In this document: positions 30,367 through 44,100 of the stretch, piece after piece
Layout: each line of letters starts with the position of its first letter
Numbering within the stretch: the first letter of the stretch is position 1
Source: Lepidonotus clava
Lineage: Eukaryota; Annelida; Polychaeta; Phyllodocida; Polynoidae
DNA length: 64,000 nucleotides
Assembly (NCBI GenBank): GCA_936440205.1
Contig: OW387135.1
Coordinates: 37,302,792 to 37,366,791 of the forward strand
Reading direction: 5' to 3'
The notes under the pieces: model-generated
Databases searched by the model: none
What the model was told of the DNA's origin: nothing
The model's input: the letters and a program-made list of their open reading frames with translations, nothing else
Translations under genes and position numbers: made by a program

Positions 30367-32167
30367 TTCAATGATCTTGCTCTCGTGCATGCCCCATTAC
30401 TCTCCTGCCATGTTACAAACGTTTGTTCCAATAGTATAGAATTACTTGGGCAATCACAGATATACACTCATTGGTGGTAAGCGAAGCAACTTGTATATGA
30501 ATATAACTTGTCTACATTTATTGATCCCCAGAAACTTTTCCCTGTGAATTATCAGACTTGAAACATTCATACTCCTAAATTCACCACAATAATATGGATA
30601 AAGACTGCTATTCTGCTAACTTACTTTAATCAGTGCCAAATGATGACTGACTGTTAGTACAGGTGGTATACAGTGATGTCAGTTCTCAGATATTAGTCTG
30701 GTTTCAGAATTGTTGACTTTAAGATTTCTGATGATAGCTTTTAAAAATGATTGCTTACATGAGGTTAACAATCTAGAATACTTCCAAATTTTCCAAATTT
30801 TTCATTGACTCAGGCTTATATCCCTGGGTATACAATTACAAGTGCATACTGAACAAAGTGATCATTAAAATAAGTAACATCTAACCTCCATAATCAGATC
30901 GGGATTAAGGATTTTGTTTCATATTTATGAACGGTTGGTAGAGAAAGTACTTTCTTGCTCTTGCAATAATGACCTCATAAGTGCTTTAGTGCTTCAATCT
31001 TAGACACTATTTTCGCTGTGGGGGCCTATGAGGCCATAATGAGATATAGATCAAGCTCCCCAAAGCTTTACTGTCGGACAATCTGCATTGTATAAAATCA
31101 GAGAGGCGTAAAATTGCTGCACATTGGACCCTCCCCCTTCCCCCACCTCCAACCCTCTACCCCCTACCCCTTCCTCCTACCCTCAGAGCACGGAGGTCTG
31201 GTTGATTCACTGTGATTGAGAGGTGATGATGCAGCGAGCAGGGCAGTTTGTGTGTGTTTGGCGGGGGAGGGGGGTAGAGTGGAGGTGGAGGAGAGGGGGG
31301 AGGGGTAGTAGGGTCAGTAGGTCCAGTGATCTGTCAAGTCAGTCCCCTCACATTTTCACGAATCAAGGTTCCTACCGCTGCTACCACTATGCTGTAGTCA
31401 TGGATAGACCAGGGGGTGGGGGTGGGGGGGGGGGGGGGGAAGAGGGACAGCGTCCTGTGTGATGGAGGCTACCGTCTATACACACGAGGTAGAAAACGAC
31501 CTCGTGCATATAACAACCTATTATATGCACGAGGTCCTTCTCAGCCCTCGTGCATAGACTTTTGAGACATTGATGGTGAGAAGGACCTCATGCATATAGC
31601 AGAATTGGACACGAGGTCTCTCCCTCTCCCCCAGCTGCTTCCCCCTTCCCCCTGCCGCCTCCTCCTGTCCCCTGCCACCTCCCCCTGCCCCCTTACCACC
31701 TACCCCTGTCCCCTACCGCCTTCCCCTGTCCACCCCACCCCCCCACCCCACCTACCCAAAGGCCCAGGACACCCTGATAGGACCCTCTGGGTGTCCCGTG
31801 GCCACCCTTGATTTACGTACTACCACAGCACCGGGTATAGGGCCTGCACACTTTTGGCCCTGTATTGTGTGACCAGCCGAGATTTGGGTCTTAATTTTAG
31901 TGTTATTTTCATTTTGCAATATCTCAGGATCTACTGAAGGGAATTAATCATATTTGGTATCACTTTAAAGAAGCAGAGATGCTACTATATAATCCTGAGA
32001 AATCCGGAAATTGGTGAAACAGCCTTTCTGGATTTTAGGCAGGAAAACTTTCCAGATGTTGAGAAGGAAAACATTAAAGAAAAAGGATAACATTTCATGT
32101 TCCTTCTGACATTGAACTAAAATCTGTTGTCTGAATACATTATTTCCCCCTTAAAATTTTGGACTTA

Positions 32168-32413
32168 GGCCAAGGAAAAAAAATTGTTGTGTTCCGGTAA
32201 CATGAGTCTAAAAAGATAGGGTAGGTAGGTCGGGATTTATTTTTTTTTTTAGAATTTTTTTTATTTCCTTATTGAAGAAAAATGTCAGAAATTTTCTGAC
32301 ATTTTTCAGAAATCTGATATATTTCACTAAAAAGTCAATAAAAATGTTAGGGTCGCAGCCAAAAATTAGGGTAGGTCGGGATACCGGAACGCAACTATTT
32401 TTTTTGCTAGGCC
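32168..32413. mobile_element. MITE-like inverted repeat
   Basis: Arms of about 36 bp face each other: an outer GGCC, a run of A, then GTTGYGTTCCGGTA. The interior repeats AGGGTAGGTCGGGAT-type blocks in inverted positions. Confidence 0.55.
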
Positions 32414-33891
32414 TTATGATATTATCAAATATTATGACATGAACAAAAATCCGGAAATCCGGAAAAAGCAGGATAAATGGCATCCCTGAAGAAGACACCC
32501 TGAACTTTATTTCTGGGGGTAAAATTTTTGAAAAATAGTTTATTTCCCAAATTTTTAGGGTGTCAAAAAGAGAAAAAATGTTTGCAATGCTTTTTTGGTA
32601 AAAATAACATGTTCCACATAAAAATGGACTGCACCAACGTATTCCTTGGAAAAATTCTGTATAAGAATAATTAAACTTTAAATATGTAAGAGGATGCGCA
32701 GGTATTCATATGAAATGCGCCAATATTTTGCCTCCTAATTGCTACAGACCCTTATTTAACATGTATGGTGTTGTTTCAATATTTTTTCAACATTTTTGGG
32801 GGATAATCTTACTCAAAATTGCATATTGATGTACTGAACTATGTTAATATAGTTATCACAACTGTTTGGAATGACCATCTTAATTTTCGGATATCCCTTT
32901 CCACCTTTTAATCAAATGTTTTAGTAGATCTCTAAATTTTTGCATTAAAATTTTGACCAAAATGCAACTATTGAAAAATAGGATGAAAACTGGGTTTCTG
33001 TATTTTTGATACTTTTCTCATCATGTCGCTTTTTATTTCATCTTCATAAGTTAATTGATTCAAAAGTTACATATATTCAAAGTTTTTCCTAGTATTGGGG
33101 TAGCCTGTGAAAAAGTCAAAATAGCTATATAGGAAATGTATGCCAGTATGGAACAATATGACAGAATTTATCACCATTTTCATGGTTATTTTATGCAATA
33201 TATCCACTTCTGATCAAGATAGAATAATTCTGTAAAAAGTATTGGATTTCAACAGGAACACTCTTTTCGGAATAACTCTGATCCATGGTGAAAAGGGAAA
33301 AATAAATTTTGGGTTGGTAGTACCTACCTTGAAATTTAAAATTGAAACAATTGGACTCCCGTCTGACTTTATGTACAGGGCACCTTTGAGCCCTGATGTG
33401 TAGGCTACTCGTTGTTGAAACTTACAGAATATTAGATAATATTTAGTGACACTATATAGCGACATGGCTTTTTCTTTAGTGACAGGGGACATGGTCATTT
33501 CTTAAAATCGACATGCGACATTGGGACCCCCCATCAAGGGCCCCACTGACCATATCGGCCCTTCACTGACAATCTCTATCTCGTGTGTAGAGTTTCCCAA
33601 AATAAAGACCTCGTGCCTATAATGGTCCTTATTATGCACTAGGTGGTTCTGTACCCTCGTGTTTCGCGAAAATCCTCGTGCACATAGAATCTTCCGTGAT
33701 GGAGCATGTCCCCTCAGAGCATGGCGTTATGGTTGATTGGCCATGATTAAGGTGGCGAGGCAGCAGCAGCGAGGAAACCCTGGTCTTCGGTCCATCCGTT
33801 GGACTTGGTACTATGGAAAAATGCATAGCCTCGGCATACCATAATTGAAAAAATGTTCCCACAACGAACATATATAGAAAGGCATGCACCT

Positions 33892-34140
33892 CAGGCCAGT
33901 AGTCAGGGGTGTTCGTACGAACCCCCCATTAGCCAAACCCCCTTCTGAAATATTCGACCCCCCCCCCCCCCCTCTTGGATGGAATGAATGATTTATGAGA
34001 ATATTAATATTACTCATATCTTTATTCTTCTTAGTTATTATCAGATTTAGTGTGTGGCCCCTACAAATCCACAAAAAATATGAGTCCTATAAGTTAAACA
34101 AAAAAGAACCTCCCTCTGAAAAAAGCTGGCTGCGGGCCTG
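33892..34140. mobile_element. CAGGCCCGTAGC-type MITE, copy 1
   Basis: The ends CAGGCC-GTAG and CTGCGGGCCTG are inverted, and the left part carries GTTCGTACGAACCCCCC. It resembles 44213-44437 in ends and in the GTTCGTACGAACC palindrome. Confidence 0.55.
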
Positions 34141-34229
34141 CACCCTTACCAGTGGGAAGGTGGAGTGGGGGACTGTAGATACAGGACCCCAAGGCGGGGG
34201 TCATTCGGAGACTTCTTGTTAACTATGGT

Positions 34230-35148
34230 GAAGCCTATGCCATGTGTATGTTTATCATGATGCGCAAGTATTCAAAAAAAAAATCAAGGCAACTGGATCT
34301 CGTCTTTGAGCACCAAAATATTATAATATACTGGAGTCTGGTTACCTAATGGCGTCCAGATCTGCAGTTCAATTGTATTAATCCTTGAATATTTCTACAT
34401 GTACTTTAGTTTACTCATTGACAAGTCCTAAAATCAATATTTAAAATTGTATCTGCAAAAAAGGTTGTTTCTTCTTTTCCAATAAGATACCGTGCTTGAT
34501 CTAATACTTTTATTGTATTCAATTAACTGTTTGATATGTTTGACATGTACTTGCGTAAATATGCACATAGTGATAGTTGATGAATAATTTTGTATTTCAG
34601 GGGCGTGATATAGATACATAATCGAGAAACAACACCCATCTTTAACCCGACAGACGATACACCGGAGATAACAAAAATGGCAATCTTTCATGGCTGAAAG
34701 TTGATGTAATTATGTGACGTTTTAGAACCTACTCCTAACCTCAGTAGATCGCAATGAGTGAATACTCATGACATTGGAGATCGGATTGCAAGTCACCGCC
34801 GTAAGAAGAGTTAAGAAGTAGGGCTCTTCGAAAAACTCTGGCCGAAAGGCCTGGGGTGCCGATTTCATTTGAGGAGATCAGACCAGATAGTCAAAGTAAG
34901 GATTTTGTCGGTAAATCTCAGCTAATTAATAAATTATTACAATGTAAATGTCGATCTACGGGTTATGTGCCAATAACAGTGGAACAAACTGTTGAAATAA
35001 TTATTAGTTTTATGAAATGGAAATATAAATTATTCCAAAGGGCTTTTCACTAAAAATTATTTTTAGAAATTGAGTGAATATTGATTTAATTAATGATTTC
35101 ATGATATTGACTCTGGTATAACGTTTGTATACTTATGCCCTCTTGTAG
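34230..35148. other. Region upstream of the first supported exon of the large gene
   Basis: The promoter or 5' UTR of the large gene may lie here; a donor-like CAAA|GTAAGG at 34896 could end a non-coding exon. No conserved coding sequence. Confidence 0.4.
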
Positions 35149-38100
35149 ATGGAAAAGGAAGATATGTTAGACGTGGAACCAGAGGTAAGTAAAATGTTCC
35201 TGCCTGGTAATGTACCTATCATTAGATGTAGTAAAGACTATCGTTTGCACCGTATTTAATATTTTATTGATTGCAGGCATCATACCGTTCCTTTATTTTA
35301 AAGGAATTTCCTTTAAATTCCTTTATTTTTGTGAAAATAGGCAAAATTCCTTTATTTTCCTTTATTTTCGTGAAAAATTCCTTTAAATTCCTTTATTTTT
35401 TTCTAAAGTAAGAAAATATCACATTATCTCATAGAATTCCACATCATTAGCGATAAAATTGCAAAGTTTTCTAGCCCTCGATTGATCCAGGTCGACGTGT
35501 CGATCGGCATGAGTCGACACACTGATTGACGTGAGTCGACGTGGGTCGACGCAGTGCCGCACAGAAATAATCAACAGGAAGGCAGTCCTGTTACAGTATT
35601 ATTTGCCTTATTTCATGTTTAAACTCTGTGAAAGTTCTCTAAATATTCCTTTAAAATTCCTTTATTTTTCCTAGAAATCCCTGCAAATTCCTTTAAATTC
35701 CTTTATTTTTACGAAAAAAACTTCCTTTAAATTCCTTTATTTTTTTAGGAGGGCGGTATGATGCCTGTGATTGATGAAAGACAATTTTATATATTACACA
35801 CATTTATATCCCAATTTCGGTACATGATATTCAAAGTGAATATGGAAGATACACGCCAAAACTTTTGAGACACTTTTGAGAATGAATTTGAATGAAGATA
35901 TAAAATCAAACTAATCGTATTTCGGAAATTCAGGCTAGGAAAATTGTTCAATTATTGATCATTATTTGAAGTATGGTCATACACAGACACGTTGTCCATA
36001 CCATTGGGACAACAATTTCTTGAAACAGTTTTCAAATATATCATTTCTCATAGAAAAATGACAGTTATTGTTTCAAAATCCAGAACTGCAAAAAGAAGGA
36101 CATATACTGCTCCTGAAGGTTGTTGCAAGGCAGTGCACGCCATAGGTCCATTACTCCCCAATCTCCTGCTTTTGGAGATTAAGACCCTTTTAAGAGAATT
36201 TAATCATAATCAAAGAACATTCAAAGAATAAGGTGACTGCGCTGGAGGTGTATCATTGTTAGCACTTTTTCCGAATCCTAGCTGCAACTAATTCTTTGAT
36301 GTCTGTGTTTATTCAATTAAACGGTTTCATGTGCCCGATTCACTTATTCTCCGGGATCATCCTCGATTCCTTCGGGATTGGTAATTCCCGGAGATATAAA
36401 TCATATTTTTAGGCCTGGAACAAGCTCTGTCGCTGGTAGCTTCAATACACACACTCTCCAGGTACAAGCAGTCGAAAATCTTGCTAACGGCAGAATCAGG
36501 GCATTTGTGCTTTGAGAATGTGAAGTTATAGTACATGTATTGGCTCTTAAGTCTTATGGAGATTTTCGAATCTAGGTCACCCCAAGCATCTGCTCAGAGA
36601 GTGAAAACTTTTCAAATATGGTCATGTTTAGTGTTTCCCTCAAAAGTTGTACTATTTTTGAAAAGTTGAGCATGTTTGTGTCTGTTGTTTGATCCTAAGG
36701 GTCAACATTCATTGGGGAAAATATAGATTGGGTATTGGAAGCAAGGACTAAGTAATGATAGGCCTGTTCACCATGAGCATCAAAAGGTTGAAGAGGGCAA
36801 AGGAGGATGTCGTGGCAATGTCATGGGGATGTCATAGCATTTTCATAGGGATGTCATGAGGATGTCATGGAATTGTCATGGGGATGTAATAGCATCGTCA
36901 TGGCATTGTCATGGGAATGTGATGGCATTATCATGATGATATCATGACACTGTCATGGCAATGTCATAGCATTGTCATGGGGATGTCATGGCATTGTCAT
37001 TGGGATTTTACTGATATTTCCTAACCACATCTCTAGTATATCTATATTAAACCGAATACCCAGAGCTCTTTGGTTTTCTAAACCACTATTGAATCGATAA
37101 TTCGTTTGGGTACTTGTTTTAAATTATGATTTGGAATAGAACATTAATAGAGAATGTTGATGTATTATTCATCTGTAACTAGCTGCGTCCAACTAATTTA
37201 GGTTTCAATTTCAATTCGGCTAAAAGGAGGTGACCCTGACCGTCGAGACTGATCTCACCACTCCGGACTCGGAGGTAAGATTTAGCCATTAAAAAATGGT
37301 TATGAGGATATGGATAGCAATACATTTTAAATCTTTTTGAAAATCTAATACTATATTTCCTGATGAAAAGTATGTATTTATGTAAGAAATATTGTAATTT
37401 TATTGATCGCTCTTCCAACCACGGTATCATCGTTGCTAATAACAAGTTGTTAGCTGAGGAACCTTTTCAATTTTTCTCCAATTAGGACAAAACTGACGGA
37501 ACAGAAGCTGACATAAGATCAGATTATGAGGTAGGTTGAGAAAATAATGCGGTCCGCCAGATCCGCATAGTAAATAGCAGAATTAAATCAATTCCATCTT
37601 AAATCACATCAGCTAATCTTTAAAAAGAGCGACATCAGTATTATAAGGAAACGATACAATGAAATGGCGCTCTCGTTTGTCTAAATGCTATTGTTCGAGT
37701 CCATAAGATATACCGTAATAACATTTATTCCGTAAATATATTTGATTAACCAGTGATCTGCAGATTCTGAAATGTCAAAGTTATGAATATTGATAAGAAT
37801 ATTTCTTTTAACTAGTTACGCAGTAAACTAATAAACGTTAAAAAGTGCTCACAAATAAATGCTGTTTGCATTTTTATTTAAACCATATTATTTAAATAAT
37901 ATTGAAACAAAATTTATTAATTGATAGAGGAAACCTCAGAGCATCTGTCCTGGTTTTATGATTAACTTTTACCGAATAATTGTAAATTATCTTTAGGAAA
38001 AAGCAGCTATGGACGAGCGCTTGACAGAAATCAAAGTAAGAAAACTTGCTTTTACATACAATCTTACCTTTCGCTTTCTTATCAGTTGTAACGAGTAATT

Positions 38101-41100
38101 GACTTGTTCTTTAGAAATAATTTTACCTTGCATGATTGTTAGTTCTTTAACATTTAACTTTTACAAACTTGATAACATTTTTTCACTGATAAAAGGAAGT
38201 GACTTAGATTGAAAACCCTTTTCTTTTAGACCTTTGATTACACTTTAATAAATATCTACGTTAAAAGAGCTGCGCAAATCGTAATTCTTGCCTCAAACAT
38301 TTTCGTTATCCAAGGGGGGAGCAGGCTTTCACGCGGACTTATCACCTATGGCCTCTGAGGTGGGTGTTAATTCCAAATAAACCATCATAACCCCATGAAA
38401 GAAATCACTAAATCAAAGTTAAATTACAATGGACAATTGATGTTGATAAAAAAAACAACAGATTCTTTTAAATATAAATCAATACAGATAGATCAGTAAA
38501 AGGAAAATTTCAGGACTATTCAAAAGAGCCATATTGCAAGAGCAGTTCTCATGTTTCATTTCACTTAACCATTTTGATGAAGCTTTATCAAAAAATAAAT
38601 AAAAAATTTGTTATGGTGACGATAATTTCATGTACATCTCGAACCATTTGGCCTGCCCATTTGAATTAATTTGGAAGTACGTAAGGGTTCTGGAAGTAAA
38701 TCAAAAAAGGGATTGCGCTCAAAATTCCTTTAGTTAAAAGGCACAGAATTGGTGCTAGAAAAAAGACCTTTTTAAGTTGCTTGTGATCGTTTTATATGTG
38801 ATGGCAGCGGAACGGGGAGGACACGAGCACGAGCAATAGCGGGATGGTCACTGTGCTGGAGGTGTGTCCTTGTTAGTACGTGTTCCGCCACCTAGCTGCA
38901 CCTAACAGGGGCAACTCTTCACTTCTTCACTCTACAAGCAGAGCTCTATTGTACTGACGCACGGACATTTCCGATTTAAAGTGTGCTCGATTAACTTAAT
39001 TACTGCATGGGTGTGCTTCTGCACCGAAGTCCACATCAAGGCTGACCGTTGTTTTCTGTGGTCACGGGCAACGCCAAATTGTCACTCTTATTGTTTTTTC
39101 TGCTAATTCGCTTTTGGCGTTATGCTTATGGGATACTTACGTCCTTTGGAAGCTTAAAACGTAATTCTCACTTCTCTCCTTTGCCTGTTGTCTCCTTATA
39201 TCACTACCTGTGGTGAAATTGTATCTTTTATACGGATGTTCGGCTTATCGATGTAAGGTAATATCGCCTGAATTGTTATTGTAATGAGCAAAAAAAAGGC
39301 CACGTCGTATTACTTTCTTTTCGTATACTTGCTTTGTCGTCACAACGTAACAGTTACCTTGGATGCCCTGTCGAGGCACACAGTGACATGTAAATATTCT
39401 GGTAGATTTGGAAAAGATTCATCTGAGCAGTTGGTTCTAAGTTCTCGTTTCGATTTATGACATATTATCTCGAAATGAAGCTTAGTATATGCGAAGAGAA
39501 ACGTTCTATTTTAAATCATTTGATCTGGACCACCTACTGAACCATGCGGGCAGATTAAGATAATATAGTTCGGGAACCAATATAAGATAAACAAGCCGGG
39601 CAGTATTGTTTGTGATAAATACATCAATCTTTTCCGTGCAGTATACATATCTACAATTCCTTCGAAAACTGATGATTTTGGGGAAATAGGGGACATGCAA
39701 AGTCGATGTACTCCATTGGGTTAAAGTCATAAACGCTTCAGCGATAAATGAAATGTTTGATATGGTCACCTGCACCAACAACTATTTTAGTGTCAGAGTA
39801 ACAATGTTAATGCATAAGTATATCTGTATGTGTTACCTGAGCGTACGTTTGTTTTTATACATCAAAATACATAGCTGGAAATTTGTATATATATTTTTTG
39901 TTTCGCATGAAGATGTTTTTTCACTTTGATATTTGTATCTAAGTATGTTTGTGTTTGATATATCAGTAAATGTTGTAGGGGCACTGTGATTAGCCCTGTA
40001 TCACAGTAGATGCATTAATTCTGAGTGCACGTTGTAGGAAAACGACGCCCACACAAAGTCAGTATTGGGCCATTATAGTTTGGCAGTATGCCAGTTTGTC
40101 GACGATGACTAGATAACTCCCAGGACTGTTAGCTCGGGTGTGTTTGCTAGCCACGGAACTAGTGATAGTGCGGGTGGAGGATATAAGGCCATGATATGAA
40201 AAAGTTTGATTCCAGTAATTCGCGCAAATGTTTTTTTTAAAGGATGTTAACATACACACATTAAAAAAAAGGTCTCAGATGTTCAAGGAACTAATTGCGA
40301 AGCACATGCCCCAAAAATATGTACATTCCTGAGTCACGAAATGTAACTTTGTATAAATCCAAATCCAGAACTTGAGAAGCCAATCCGATTTGAGTTTTAA
40401 ACCACATGAAATAAAACGGATACTGTGCAGTGCATATTCTAGATTTGAAATGTGTAAATTAACGTATAATATTTTTTTTGTATCATGGCCTAATGTAAAC
40501 AACGCATACTGGTACTATGATTGTATGGATAGTGTCTACAATAGTGTCACCAGCCAACATTATAAACACAACAAGTGACACTAAGGGGAAACGCAAGGGT
40601 CTCTTAGTGAATTATATTGACAGGAGGTCTAGGTTGTGCTTACTTTCTGATCCTTGTCATTTCATTGCAGAGACCAATGGATTACTTGGAGCAAGACGTG
40701 GATCCCGAGGTACGTAATGCCAAATGTGATTTTACTCTTAGTCTAAATTAGTCAACTGTATCAAAACCCACGCGAGAATTCTGGATTATGTGCATTTTGA
40801 GAGTAATTTCGCAAATTGATATTCAGAGGTCATTGTGGCGTAAAGACACATGTGAAAAGGATTAGTCAACGTGAAACGAAACTGATACCCTGCATTTTGT
40901 TATTAAGGAAAAAGCGAAAGCAAATGATATTACCAGTATTCATTTCATAGTTTGACGTGCCTAACTGTACTTAAGTTGGTCGTAAATAATGTATCCGTTT
41001 GTATGTATTGACAGAGGGAACCCCTGCGTTTCGAGCTGCCCACAGATGGTAATAGTCCCGAAGAGATGGAGGTGATGCAGCATATTAAACAGGTGGGCTT

Positions 41101-44100
41101 TAAGTACAAAGTAATCTCGCCTACAATACAGATATGATCCTCGCTACCGAAAACATGTATTACAAGAGGAAATGTTGCATGGAACAGCCTTTCATCACTT
41201 ATGATGTCAGTCCTTTCAACCAAATCAAGTCATACGGACCATGTAAAATTAATGTTGATAACAACTCGTCCTCGTTTCCTTCCTAGTTGGCCGAGTCTCT
41301 CCTTTACCACTGGAGTCACTTCCCTCTGGTGCTCCCTCCCTCCATCACCGAACACAACGCCGGCAGTGATGACATCCAGGTAAGGACCATCTTAAGGTCT
41401 CAAAATAGCTCATTAGAATGCAAGCTTATCTTTGAAAATAGTGAAAGTGTGTTAAAGCTACGCCCGAAAATTAATACCACATTCATTGCGAATTAAAATA
41501 GAAACGATATCTTAAGGAAGATTTTTTCCCTCAAATGTTGCAGAAATGACAAAGAGAACGTCCTATATATGTATCAATAGTATGGAAATGATTGTACTTT
41601 TCAAAAATGTTTATGTGGCTCTGGATGCATATTTTTAAGCCACATAACATAATACAACATGTTTATTACTGCTTTTTGAAAAGATAAGATGACGTAAACT
41701 GTAACAAACTCAAAATCCAAGTCGTGTGGACAATGGTTACTTTTATTTATGATTTAAAGTGTGTAGTAATCAACATGTTTCGGTTTTTCAACCTTCATTA
41801 GGATTGCTTTTTGAAAAGTAATTATTTTCCTTCCAGATTATGAGAAAACTTTTTTAGTGGACAAAATATACTAGGATATATACTAGTTTATAATCAGTCT
41901 TAAATTTTAGATATTAAATTTCCCTTTGTTATAACCTGTGGTAAATATGATGAACTTACTAAAAACTTTTGGGTGCTTGTAGGAAAGTGTCATCTCCTTC
42001 AAAGATCTCTTCATGGCACCTACGTTTGATGAGCTAGAAGAAGTGGCTCGAGACGCTAATGGGGCGTCAAAACAGCTCAACGAAAAGCAACTAGAATGTG
42101 TGCGACGGTTCGGGTATGACGCAAACATTTTCATTAACTGGATGTCATTTTTGGTATACCCGAAATGCTGACATTTTGAGAAACTTGGGATGTTTAAACT
42201 AGGTTCTAGTATCGAAAGCACTTTAATCCACCCAAGACCTTCCCGGCAGATTTGCATTTAAAACTTAACTTAATTTTTTTTTAAACATAGTTCTTTAAGC
42301 AAAATGAATTGAAAATGATATTTTCTTTTCTTTTCCTCAGAGAATTTGAGGTCGACAGTAATCACTTCCCAGGGCAAACGCACAGATGGCGCCTCAGTCT
42401 CCTCCTTCAAAAAGGCACACACAGAGCACATGAGACGATACTAGACGTAAGTTGATACTTTTATCTTTTATCCATCGCTAAAGTAAAACAAGTTCACTCA
42501 CTGAGATAGGTTTACAATTTTTTTTTCAGTTTTGAATATCTCGCTATAAAACTTACTTTTAAATGCTTACTCATACATATATGCGAACACTAATTTAGGT
42601 GAATAAATCAATGTAACCTCAAATATTGACCCCATATTGACAGGACATGGCGTTGGCATTGCGTCTGCTGATTATCACAGCCCGGAATCGTTTTCACTCC
42701 CACTTCTTCAGCGTCTCGCAGTCTGTGAAAGCTCTTGGCCGGGCCGTGTGGCATGTGTTAGGTAAGAATTTATAATAAATAAACAGTGAATATGTATTTA
42801 TTTGACATAGTGAAAATGTATGTATGCGGTCATATAGAATGGTTGGGAGTAAGAAAACTGGAGAGACCTAATTCACGACCAGGGTAAGAAAAAATAAAAG
42901 AATATATACTCGATATCAAAGTGAATTAAAGTGGTAACTTTCAGAGCTGCAGAACTCCAATTAGAATGTATTGACAGATTACCGTTAAAAACGCAATTAG
43001 CTTTCAATATCAGGGGTGGATCTAGTAATTTTGAAAAAAAAAAGGGGGGGGGGTCATATGAAAAACGGCCAAGCTACCCCTCCGGGGGCAGGAGTTTTAC
43101 ATTAAACAAGTTGATATTTGGTCTTAATCAGTCCCTGAAAATCGCATTGTAAAACTGAAGGGTCCCTTTATGACTCCTCCACAGATATACTGATAGGCAT
43201 GCCGTCAACTACCCCGGGGAACATCGCTCAGAAACTGGGCGAGGAGCATGGGCGCTTTATGGTAGCTGAGCTGAACGTCAAGGTAACCACTGCCTGTTTT
43301 CTGCATTCAATATTGAAAAATGTCCACCCATCTTACCTCGTCTTTATGTTGTGTGAAAGGTTATTTCTACTTTTCCTGCCAAATAAGTTTAGGCATAATA
43401 TATTGAAAAAATCCGTGGTCTAAGCAACGTCCTAACAAATATGAATGTAATGTAAATCTAACTTACTGATAGCTAAAATACTATAAATAGTTATATTGAA
43501 ATCATTTGAAATAAGCCTTTAAAATCAATGTTTGACATGTCTATATTTGGAGCTTGTACAATGAACTTCATTAAGGTAATCAGGATTGACTCTGTAGAAG
43601 AAGAATTCTGTGCACTGTACGTACACCTATTTGACTTTCTAGCCAGTGTCAAAGAAAGATTGGAGCAATTTCTGTGATTATACGAAAATGAAATGCCGAC
43701 AGCTGCGACAAGAGAAGAACAAGGTACAATTCATGTCTTATAAATCAGAATGTATAGGCTAAATAGGTATTGAAGTATTGTATTTGTATATCAACCAGGC
43801 GTTTTCAAATTAAATGATACGAATTCATATTGCTTTTATTTACGAAAAGCTGTTACAACGATTTTTACTCTGCATTTCCAGACAACAGATATTAATCCAC
43901 CACCAGTGCCATACAAGTACCAGACCCCGAAAGGAACAGAGATAGATCTGAGATTGTTTAATAATGGTAAGTGAGTACAATCTGTTAGAGCATAGTTGAT
44001 TATCTACAACTTTAGAATAGTGAAAATGCTTGGTTTGTATGTTTTTCGCATCAGATCTTTTAGCTACATGTAGTTCAAAATTGCATGTCTGAGGGTGCAG

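Larger units (their letters stand above)
31063..34219. repeat. 3-kb repeat, family member 2, with nested elements
   Basis: Shares both end regions with 11541-14510. Two clusters of a CCTCGTGCATA motif, in both orientations, lie at 31480-31610 and 33580-33690. Two smaller inverted-repeat elements are inside it. Poly-G (31421-31440) and poly-C (33960-33972) runs are present. No transposase seen. Confidence 0.45.

Noticed and set aside
34856-35053. Open frame just upstream of the first supported exon of the large gene
   Set aside because: No in-frame join to the 35149 exon through the GTAAGG donor without a stop; at best a non-coding exon.
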